From Scleromatobacter sp045810265 (lineage in GTDB: Bacteria > Pseudomonadota > Gammaproteobacteria > Burkholderiales > Burkholderiaceae_C), in NCBI GenBank assembly GCA_045810265.1, contig JBJMWF010000382.1, positions 1-14,186 on the forward strand: DNA of 14,186 nt. Reading direction: 5' to 3'. The notes under the pieces are model-generated. The model did no database searches. It had not been told where the DNA came from and saw nothing but the letters and a program-made list of their open reading frames with translations. The position numbers were made by a program, and so were the translations under genes. The stretch's first letter is position 1; each line of letters starts with the position of its first letter. Positions 7,792 to 14,186 of this stretch are shown here, one piece after another.

Positions 7792-7827
7792 CGCTGGCAA
7801 GAGCCTGACTCGTGACGAACAGGGGCT

Positions 7828-7881
7828 GGAGACCGTCGGCCCCGAGCCCGCAGTGGATCGGGCGCGCCTCGGTCAGTCTCC
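7828..7881. other. Imperfect inverted repeat between the convergent peroxidase and uvrA genes
   Basis: Nested arms ggagac/gtctcc (7828-7833, 7876-7881) and ccgagcccg (7842-7850) with cggg (7859-7862) and ctcgg (7868-7872) could form a bulged hairpin in the 117-bp convergent gap. There is no T tract on either strand, so a terminator role is uncertain. No better terminator for either gene is visible. Confidence 0.25.
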
Positions 7882-7908
7882 CGAACGACGAGCGCGGCCG
7901 CCCGGTTC

Positions 7909-10900
7909 CTACTTCCGCGCCAGCACCGGCCCCAACGCAATCCCCGTATGCGTGCGCTTGGCCACCAGATGCTCCGGCGGGCCCTCGGCCACCAGCCGGC
8001 CGCCGGCCGAGCCGCCTTCGGGGCCCATGTCGATCACCCAGTCGGCCTCGGCGATGACGTCCAGGTCGTGCTCGATCACCACCACGCTGTGGCCGCCGTC
8101 GGTCAGGCGGTGCAGCACCTTGATCAGCTTGGCGACGTCGGCCATGTGCAGGCCCACCGTCGGCTCGTCCAGCACATACAAGGTGTGCGGCGCCTTCTGG
8201 CCACGCCGGCCGACATCGTCGCGCACCTTGCTCAGCTCGGTGACCAGCTTGATGCGCTGGGCCTCGCCGCCCGACAAGGTCGGCGACGGCTGGCCCAGCG
8301 TCAGGTAGCCCAGGCCGACGTCCTGCAGCAGCTGCAGCGGATGCGCGATGGAAGGCATGCTGGCGAAGAATTCCACCGCCTCGTCCACCTCCATCTGCAG
8401 CACGTCGCCGATGGACTTGCCGCGCCAGGTGACCGCCAGCGTCGCCGGGTTGAAGCGCGCGCCGTGGCACAGGTCGCAGGCCACCTTCACGTCAGGCAGG
8501 AAGCTCATCTCGATGGTGCGCACGCCCTGGCCTTCGCAGCCGGGGCAGCGGCCGCCGTTGGCCCCGCCGGTGTTGAAACTGAAGCGGCCGGCGGCGTAGC
8601 CGCGCGCCTTGGCCTCCAGCGTCTCGGCGAACAACTTGCGGATCGCGTCCCAGAAGCCGATGTAGGTGGCCGGGCAGGAGCGCGGCGTCTTGCCGATCGG
8701 GGTCTGGTCGACCTCCAGCACGCGGTCGATCGAGTGCCAGCCTTCAACCGACTCGCACCCCGTGGGCTCCGCCTTGCCGCGGCTGCTCACCAGGTCGGCC
8801 ACGCTGGCCAGCAGCACGTCGCGCGCGATCGTGCTCTTGCCGGAACCACTGACGCCGGTGACCGCCACCAGGCGCTGCAGCGGCACGCGCACCGGCATGC
8901 CCTGCAGGTTGTGCAGGCGGGCGCCGAACAGCGTGATGTGCGTGCTGGCGCCGGCGTCATCGGCCGCGAAGGCGACCTCGCGGCGCGGCTGCATCGGGTG
9001 GGTCTGCGGATGCGCGAGGCAGCGGCCCGTCACGGAGTCCGGCACCGCCGACAGGTCGGCCGCCTTGCCTTCGGCAACCAGCCGGCCGCCGCGCTTGCCG
9101 GCGCCCGGGCCGATGTCGATCAGGTGGTCGGCGCGGCGGATCGTGTCCTCGTCATGCTCCACCACCACCAGCGTGTTGCCCTGCGAGCCCAGCCGCGCCA
9201 GCGCGTCCAGCAGGATCTTGTTGTCGCGCGGATGCAGGCCGATGGTCGGTTCGTCCAGCACGTAGCAGACGCCCTGCAGGTTCGAGCCCAGCTGCGCCGC
9301 CAGACGGATGCGCTGCGCCTCGCCACCCGACAGCGTCGGCGCGGCGCGATCCAGTGTCAGGTAGTTCAGGCCGACGTCCTCCAGGAACACAAGGCGGCTG
9401 CGGATCTCGCTGACCACGTCGCGTGCGATGTCGGCATCGCGGCCGTTCAGCTGCAAGGACTCGACCCACTTGCGCACGTCGCTCACGGCCCATTGCGCGA
9501 CGTCGGTGATCGCCTGGTCCTCGAAGCGGATCGCACGTGGCGCGGCCGCCAGGCGCGCGCCATGGCAATCGGGGCAGGCGGCGTCGTGCAGCTCCTCGGC
9601 GTCGGGCTCCTTGCTGATGAAGGCCTGCTCGCGGCCGCGCTCGTTCTCGTCCAGCACCGAGTCGTCGAAGGCCGCGCGCTGCTCCCGAGTCAGCGCCAGC
9701 CCGGTGCCGACGCAGCCCGGGCACCAGCCGTGCTTGCTGTTGTACGAGAACATGCGCGGGTCGGGCTCGCCGTAGCTGGTGCCGCAGGTGGGGCAGGCGC
9801 GCTTGGTGGAGAACACCTTGACCGTGCCGATACCCAGCGTCGAGTGGCCCAGCTCCATCGCGTCGGTCAGGCCATCCAGCGGCGTCAGCAGGTGCATCAC
9901 GCCCTTGCCCGTGTCCAGGGCCTTGGCGAGCAGGGCGCGCAGCTCGGCCTCGCGCTCCGGCGCGATCACCAGGTCGCCCACCGGCAGCTCCAGCGTGTGC
10001 TCCTTGAAGCGGTCCAGCCGCGGCCATGGATCGACCTTCATGAACTCGCCGTCCACGCGCAGGTGGGTGTGCCCGCGCGCCTTGGCCCACTTGGCCAGGT
10101 CGGTGTAGACGCCCTTGCGCGCCACCACCAGCGGCGCGAGCAGGCCCACGTGCTGGCCGCGATAGTCGCGCAGCAGCTGCGCGGCGATGCTCTCGACGCT
10201 CTGCGGCCTCACCGGGCTGCCGTCGTTGACGCAATGCTGGATGCCCAGCTTGACCCACAGCAGGCGCAGGAAGTGCCACACCTCGGTGGTCGTCGCGACC
10301 GTGCTCTTGCGGCCGCCACGCGACAGCCGCTGCTCGATCGCCACCGTCGGCGGAATACCGTACACCGCATCGACCTCGGGCCGCCCGGCCGGCTGCACGA
10401 TGCTGCGCGCGTAGGCGTTGAGCGACTCCAGGTAGCGCCGTTGGCCCTCGTTGAACAGGATGTCGAATGCGAGCGTGCTCTTGCCCGAGCCGGAGACGCC
10501 GGTCACCACCGTGAACTTGCCGCGCGGGATGTTGACGTCCACCGACTTCAGGTTGTGCTCGCGGGCATTGACGATGCGGATGGAGTTGTCCTCGATGCTG
10601 CCCTCGACCGCACGCCGGCGCTTGCTCACCAGCGACTGCAGGCTCGGGCCGTCCTTGCTGGCGTCGCGCGCTCCTTCGGCCTTGAAGCGGGCGTCCTCGA
10701 CCGCAGCGTAGCGCGCCTGCTTTTCCTTGGCGACGTCGGAAGCCGCGTAGCGTTCCAGTCCCAGCGTCTCTTCGTAGTCGCGCAAGGCGCGGCCGGTGTG
10801 CGAGCGCGTGTTGGCCTTCAGGTCTTCGGGCGTGCCCACGCCCACCAGCTCGCCGCCGCCCTCGCCGCCTTCCGGCCCGAGGTCCACCAGCCAGTCGGCC

Positions 10901-13689
10901 GAACGGATCACGTCCAGGTTGTGCTCGATGACGATCAGCGAATGCCCGGCTTCCAGCAGCCGGCGCAGCGAGCGCATCAGCTTGGCGATGTCGTCGAAGT
11001 GCAGGCCGGTGGTCGGTTCGTCGAACAGGAACAGCGTGCCCTTCTTGGCGGCCGGCTGCTGCGGGCCTTGCGCGGCCTCGGCCAGGAAGCCGGCCAGCTT
11101 CAGGCGCTGCGCCTCGCCGCCCGACAAGGTCGGCACCGGTTGGCCCAGCTTGACGTAGTCAAGGCCGACGTCGACGATGGGTTGCAGCCGGCGTATCACC
11201 TCGCGGTCATCGGCGAACAGCTGCACCGCCTCGCTCACCGTCAGCTCCAGCACGTCGGCGATCGACAGCTGGCGGTCGCGGCGCACCAGGTGCGCGTCCA
11301 GCATCTCGGCGCGGAAGCGCTTGCCGTCGCAATCGGGGCAGCGCAGGTAGACGTCGGACAGGAACTGCATCTCGACATGCTCGAAGCCCGAGCCGCCGCA
11401 GGTCGGACAGCGGCCGTCGCCCGCGTTGAACGAGAACATGCCGGCGCCGTAGCTGCGCTCGATGGCCACCGGCGTCGTCGCGAACAGCTTGCGGATCTCG
11501 TCGAACGCGCCGACGTAGCTGGCCGGGTTCGAGCGCGCGGTCTTGCCGATCGGGCTCTGGTCGACGAACACCGCCTCGGACAGCCAGTCCGCGCCCAGCA
11601 GCGCCTCATGCTTGCCGGGCGTCTCGGTGGGCTTGCCGAAGTGGCGTTCGAGCGCCGGGTACAGCACGTCCTGCATCAGCGTGCTCTTGCCCGAGCCGCT
11701 GACGCCGGTCACCACCACCAGCCGCTGCAGCGGAAACTCCACCGTCACGTTGCGCAGGTTGTGCTCGGTGGCGCCCTGCACGATCAGGCGCGGTGTCGAC
11801 TCGTTGACCGCGCGCCGGATGCCCATGCCCACCTGCTTGCGCGCCCCCAGGTAGGCGCCGGTGAGCGTGTCGGCCAGCTTGGCGGCGTCCGGATCGCCGT
11901 CGAACACGATGCGCCCGCCCTTTTCGCCCGGGCCCGGGCCCATGTCGATCAGGCGGTCGGCGGCCAGCATCACGGCCGGGTCGTGCTCCACCACCACCAG
12001 CGTGTTGCCGGCATCGCGCAGGCGCTGCATCGCCTCGACGATGCGGTGCATGTCGCGCGGGTGCAGGCCGATGGACGGCTCGTCCAGCACGAACAGGGTA
12101 TTGACCAGCGAGGTGCCCAGCGCCGTCGTCAGGTTGATGCGCTGCACCTCGCCGCCGGACAGCGTGCGGCTCTGGCGATCCAGCGTGAGGTAGCCGATGC
12201 CGACGTCGTTGAGGTATTTGAGGCGCGTGCAGATCTCGTCCAGCAGCAGCTTGAGTGCATCGTCGGGCAGGTTGTCCGGCGTGTGCTGCTGGTCGAAGAA
12301 GCGTCGAAGACGATCGATCGACAGCAGCATCATGTCGTGCAGGCCCAGGCCCGGCAGCGCTTCCAGTTGGTCGCGCGACCAGTCGACGCCGTGCGGCATG
12401 TGGCGCTGCGACGGCGGCAGCACCGAGTCGGCCTGCTCCTTGGTGCCGATGCGCCACAGCTGCGCCTCGAGCTTCAGGCGCGCGCCGTCGCACGCCGGGC
12501 ACTTCGTGTAGCTGCGGTACTTGGACAGCAGCACGCGGATGTGCATCTTGTAGGCCTTCGATTCGAGGTACTCGAAGAAGCGCTTGATGCCGTACCACTG
12601 CTTGTGCCAGTTGCCGTTCCAGTTCGGCGAACCCTCGATGACCCACTTGCGCTGCGCGTCGGTCAGCATGTTCCACGCGGTGTCGCGCGGGATGCCGGCG
12701 TCGCCGGCGTACTTCATCAGGTCGTCCTGCTGCTCTTTCCAGGCCGGCGTCTGGATTGTCTTGACGGCGCCGTTGCGCAGCGTCTTCTTCTCGTCCGGCA
12801 CGACCAGGCCCCAGTCGACGCCGATCACGCGCCCGAAGCCGCGGCAGGTCTCGCAGGCGCCGAACGCCGAGTTGAACGAGAACAGCGCCGGCTGCGGATC
12901 GTCGTAGCGCAGGTCGCTCTCGGGGCAGTGCAGGCCGGTCGACCAGCGCCAGCGGATGCCCGGGTCCTGCGCTTCGGCGCTCTCGGGCAGCACGTCGACG
13001 TTGAGCCTGCCCTGGCCACGCTTCAACGCGAGCTCGATGGCCTCGACGACGCGCACCTTCTCGACCTTGCCGACACGAAAGCGATCGGCCACCACATCGA
13101 GCAGCTTGCGCTCGCCCTTCTCGTCCTTGATGGTGCGCTCGCCGTGCACGCGCGTGAAGCCGCTGGTGGACAGCCACTGAGTCACCTCCTCGGCCGTCGT
13201 GTTGGCGGGCAGCTCCACCGGAAACGTGACCGCGAGGCGGGGATCGCCCAGTGCCGCGGCGCGCTGCACGAGATCGGTGCAGATCGTGTCGGCGTTGTCG
13301 TGACGCACCGGCAGCGCGGTGACGCGATCGAACAGCGCGGCCGCGCGCCCGAACAACAGCTTCAGGTGATCGTTGAGCTCGGTCATCGTGCCGACCGTCG
13401 AGCGCGAGCTGCGCACCGGGTTGGTCTGGTCGATGGCGATCGCGGGCGGCACGCCCTCCACGTGATCCACCGCGGGCCGGTCCATGCGATCGAGGAACTG
13501 TCGCGCATAGGCCGAGAAGGTCTCGACGTAGCGCCGCTGGCCCTCCGCGTACAGGGTGTCGAACACGAGGCTGGACTTGCCCGAGCCGCTCGGGCCCGTC
13601 ACCACGGTGAGCTCGCCGGTGCGGATGTCGAGGTCGAGATTCTTCAGGTTGTGCTGCCGCGCGCCGCGAATGCGGATAAGCCCGCTCAT
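7909..13689 (-). CDS. uvrA: Double-length UvrA: two complete UvrA units fused, four ABC ATPase modules
   Basis: UvrA is the damage-recognition ABC ATPase of nucleotide excision repair; it binds DNA as a dimer and loads UvrB. Normal UvrA is about 940 aa with two ABC modules; this chain has 1926 aa and four. Walker A sites are at 32, 662, 1064 and 1612 (G[PV]SGSGKS), LSGGE signatures near 510, 855, 1453 and 1805, DEP Walker B motifs near 536, 890, 1479 and 1841, and EHD/EHN H-loops near 568, 921, 1511 and 1873. Unit A spans about 1-970, a charged linker 971-1035, and unit B 1036-1926. Both units have a UvrB-binding-like region (about 119-250 and 1151-1290). C-terminal zinc modules are intact in both (Cys761/764/784/787 and Cys1715/1718/1738/1741). 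The first zinc site of unit A is CPES...CETC, with Ser258 for Cys; in unit B it is CPTC...CPGC. The insertion domain is full in A (283-396) but about 45 aa in B (1327-1371). AAAGGA lies 5 nt before the ATG. Double UvrAs are, as I recall, found in other Burkholderiales beside a normal UvrA; whether this genome has one is unknown. Confidence 0.95.
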   Translation of the reverse strand: MSGLIRIRGARQHNLKNLDLDIRTGELTVVTGPSGSGKSSLVFDTLYAEGQRRYVETFSAYARQFLDRMDRPAVDHVEGVPPAIAIDQTNPVRSSRSTVGTMTELNDHLKLLFGRAAALFDRVTALPVRHDNADTICTDLVQRAAALGDPRLAVTFPVELPANTTAEEVTQWLSTSGFTRVHGERTIKDEKGERKLLDVVADRFRVGKVEKVRVVEAIELALKRGQGRLNVDVLPESAEAQDPGIRWRWSTGLHCPESDLRYDDPQPALFSFNSAFGACETCRGFGRVIGVDWGLVVPDEKKTLRNGAVKTIQTPAWKEQQDDLMKYAGDAGIPRDTAWNMLTDAQRKWVIEGSPNWNGNWHKQWYGIKRFFEYLESKAYKMHIRVLLSKYRSYTKCPACDGARLKLEAQLWRIGTKEQADSVLPPSQRHMPHGVDWSRDQLEALPGLGLHDMMLLSIDRLRRFFDQQHTPDNLPDDALKLLLDEICTRLKYLNDVGIGYLTLDRQSRTLSGGEVQRINLTTALGTSLVNTLFVLDEPSIGLHPRDMHRIVEAMQRLRDAGNTLVVVEHDPAVMLAADRLIDMGPGPGEKGGRIVFDGDPDAAKLADTLTGAYLGARKQVGMGIRRAVNESTPRLIVQGATEHNLRNVTVEFPLQRLVVVTGVSGSGKSTLMQDVLYPALERHFGKPTETPGKHEALLGADWLSEAVFVDQSPIGKTARSNPASYVGAFDEIRKLFATTPVAIERSYGAGMFSFNAGDGRCPTCGGSGFEHVEMQFLSDVYLRCPDCDGKRFRAEMLDAHLVRRDRQLSIADVLELTVSEAVQLFADDREVIRRLQPIVDVGLDYVKLGQPVPTLSGGEAQRLKLAGFLAEAAQGPQQPAAKKGTLFLFDEPTTGLHFDDIAKLMRSLRRLLEAGHSLIVIEHNLDVIRSADWLVDLGPEGGEGGGELVGVGTPEDLKANTRSHTGRALRDYEETLGLERYAASDVAKEKQARYAAVEDARFKAEGARDASKDGPSLQSLVSKRRRAVEGSIEDNSIRIVNAREHNLKSVDVNIPRGKFTVVTGVSGSGKSTLAFDILFNEGQRRYLESLNAYARSIVQPAGRPEVDAVYGIPPTVAIEQRLSRGGRKSTVATTTEVWHFLRLLWVKLGIQHCVNDGSPVRPQSVESIAAQLLRDYRGQHVGLLAPLVVARKGVYTDLAKWAKARGHTHLRVDGEFMKVDPWPRLDRFKEHTLELPVGDLVIAPEREAELRALLAKALDTGKGVMHLLTPLDGLTDAMELGHSTLGIGTVKVFSTKRACPTCGTSYGEPDPRMFSYNSKHGWCPGCVGTGLALTREQRAAFDDSVLDENERGREQAFISKEPDAEELHDAACPDCHGARLAAAPRAIRFEDQAITDVAQWAVSDVRKWVESLQLNGRDADIARDVVSEIRSRLVFLEDVGLNYLTLDRAAPTLSGGEAQRIRLAAQLGSNLQGVCYVLDEPTIGLHPRDNKILLDALARLGSQGNTLVVVEHDEDTIRRADHLIDIGPGAGKRGGRLVAEGKAADLSAVPDSVTGRCLAHPQTHPMQPRREVAFAADDAGASTHITLFGARLHNLQGMPVRVPLQRLVAVTGVSGSGKSTIARDVLLASVADLVSSRGKAEPTGCESVEGWHSIDRVLEVDQTPIGKTPRSCPATYIGFWDAIRKLFAETLEAKARGYAAGRFSFNTGGANGGRCPGCEGQGVRTIEMSFLPDVKVACDLCHGARFNPATLAVTWRGKSIGDVLQMEVDEAVEFFASMPSIAHPLQLLQDVGLGYLTLGQPSPTLSGGEAQRIKLVTELSKVRDDVGRRGQKAPHTLYVLDEPTVGLHMADVAKLIKVLHRLTDGGHSVVVIEHDLDVIAEADWVIDMGPEGGSAGGRLVAEGPPEHLVAKRTHTGIALGPVLARK

Positions 13690-13716
13690 GTGCGTCCTTT
13701 GGAGGGTAGGCCGAAG

Positions 13717-13722
13717 ATTCTA
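13717..13722 (-). promoter_or_regulatory. Candidate -10 box of the double uvrA gene
   Basis: TAGAAT on the minus strand, 27 nt before the ATG, matches five of six -10 consensus bases. A -35 at 17 bp is not convincing; TGACAA lies about 20 bp upstream. AAAGGA (13695-13700) serves as ribosome binding site. No CTGT-N8-ACAG LexA site is visible near it. Confidence 0.4.
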
Positions 13723-13860
13723 GGGGCGCGGGCCGGCAGCGCTTGTCATCTTTTATTGGCCTTGCGGAGCGTCGGATGTTGTTGAATTGAGGCCAGGTGG
13801 CCCCATGTTCTGGGACGTTGCGACGTTGCAAACGGCAATCCGCTCTCAGGAGGCGTCCGA

Positions 13861-14051
13861 GCGAGGGGCCTGGCATGCTCTCGTTCGCGCTGCAATGCCA
13901 GCCAGCGAGATACCCTCTCCGCGGACGAGAGCGTGCCTGGCGCCGATCCCGTCCTGGCCGGCGTCAGGCACCGCACCGAGTCGCCGGCCACCGTCGATCC
14001 GATGGCGGCACCAGCAGCGGCGACTCGCTGCGATGCCAGACACCTCGCAGA
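13861..14051 (-). repeat. Dispersed intergenic repeat, copy B (tandem unit 1, 191 bp)
   Basis: The unit begins gcgaggggcctggcatgc and ends gccagacacctcgcaga. It is followed at once by copy C, giving a period of 191 bp. It contains a perfect 7-bp stem with an 18-nt loop (ctggcat 13870-13876, atgccag 13895-13901). A longer imperfect pair of 22-nt arms (13868-13889, 13920-13941) matches at 19 of 22 positions. A third stem, ggccggcg/cgccggcc (13956-13963, 13982-13989), is perfect. The strand is given relative to copy A. The period is not a multiple of three, which argues against coding. Confidence 0.88.
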
Positions 14052-14067
14052 GCGAGGTGCCTGGCAT
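14033..14067. repeat. Long hairpin at the junction of repeat copies B and C
   Basis: The arms atgccagacacctcgc (14033-14048) and gcgaggtgcctggcat (14052-14067) pair at 15 of 16 positions around a 3-nt loop, aga. On the minus strand the exception is a G-T type pair. The arms are the end of one unit and the start of the next, so this structure exists only where units abut. Confidence 0.75.
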
Positions 14068-14186
14068 GCTCTCGTTCGCGCTGCAATGCCAGCCAGCGAG
14101 ATACCTTCTTCGCGGACGCGAGCGTGGCTGGCGCCGATCCCGTCGAGGCCGGCGTCAGGCACCGCACCGAGTCGCCGGCCGACGTC
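14052..14186 (-). repeat. Dispersed intergenic repeat, copy C (tandem unit 2, cut by the window end)
   Basis: These 135 bp match the first 135 bp of copy B with nine substitutions and no gaps. The 7-bp stem (14061-14067, 14086-14092) and its 18-nt loop are unchanged. The unit runs off the window, so the number of further copies is unknown. Confidence 0.9.

Larger units (their letters stand above)
13690..14186. other. Gene-free stretch upstream of uvrA
   Basis: These 497 bp run to the window edge. They contain the uvrA promoter region, a perfect tandem 8-mer (gacgttgc twice, 13814-13829), and two tandem copies of the ~191-bp repeat. Minus-strand frames across the repeats translate to Arg/Ala-rich sequence with internal echoes, but they are explained by the repeats. 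The neighbouring gene lies beyond the window. Confidence 0.75.

Noticed and set aside
7781..7798. Stem gccagc/gctggc across the peroxidase stop codon as a terminator
   Set aside because: The stem is only 6 bp, overlaps the stop codon and has no T tract.
7948..13785. A 1945-codon open frame on the plus strand opposite the whole of uvrA
   Set aside because: It mirrors the uvrA codons in a high-GC gene and is dominated by Arg, His, Leu, Val, Gln, Ala and Asp, with no recognisable domain. The minus-strand reading has four complete ABC modules and accounts for the region.
13690..13860. LexA (SOS) operator upstream of uvrA
   Set aside because: No CTGT-N8-ACAG site can be found in the promoter region, so SOS control is not supported by the sequence.
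13746..14162. Minus-strand open frame of 138 codons with repeated GIAARTRACQAPRSA-like segments, also echoed near 1620-1700
   Set aside because: The similarity follows from the DNA repeats. The 191-bp period is not a multiple of three, so tandem units are read in different frames, and the sequence is dense in hairpins.
13861..14186. CRISPR array
   Set aside because: The repeated unit is ~191 bp with no short repeat/unique spacer alternation, and no cas gene is visible.

Overview
The window is high-GC DNA that looks like a betaproteobacterial chromosome, most likely Burkholderiales (a Rubrivivax/Leptothrix/Methylibium-like relative). This is judged from the GC-rich third positions, the divergent yihA/diheme cytochrome c pair, a YceH protein of the proteobacterial type and a double-length UvrA. 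No rRNA, tRNA, CRISPR array, transposase or phage gene is visible. Genus is inference; no database was searched.

Layout. Positions 1-1353 hold the 3' part of groEL, closed by a strong intrinsic terminator. A 490-bp gene-free stretch follows (1354-1843), with one copy of a ~185-bp structured repeat and a second short hairpin motif. On the minus strand comes the ribosome-assembly GTPase YihA/EngB (1844-2665). It is divergent from a secreted diheme cytochrome c4-type protein (2728-3354). A 112-aa conserved hypothetical gene (3447-3785) then runs tail to tail into yceH (3782-4477, minus), the two stop codons overlapping in one CTAG. An AcpA-like phosphoesterase lipoprotein (4617-6305, minus), with its own terminator, is divergent from a MauG/cytochrome c peroxidase-like diheme protein (6487-7791, plus). 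The 181-bp gap between them carries a Pho-box-like tandem repeat. The minus-strand uvrA-type gene (7909-13689) encodes 1926 aa with four ABC ATPase modules, i.e. two complete UvrA units in one chain. The last ~500 bp (13690-14186) hold the uvrA promoter region and two tandem copies of the same repeat family seen after groEL, inverted relative to that copy.

How the genes relate. Most are independent housekeeping genes: chaperonin, ribosome biogenesis, DNA repair. Two genes encode c-type cytochromes that act outside the cytoplasmic membrane. The phosphatase and the diheme peroxidase share one intergenic region and may be co-regulated, possibly by phosphate. The most unusual items are the asymmetric double UvrA and the intergenic repeat family with conserved hairpins.
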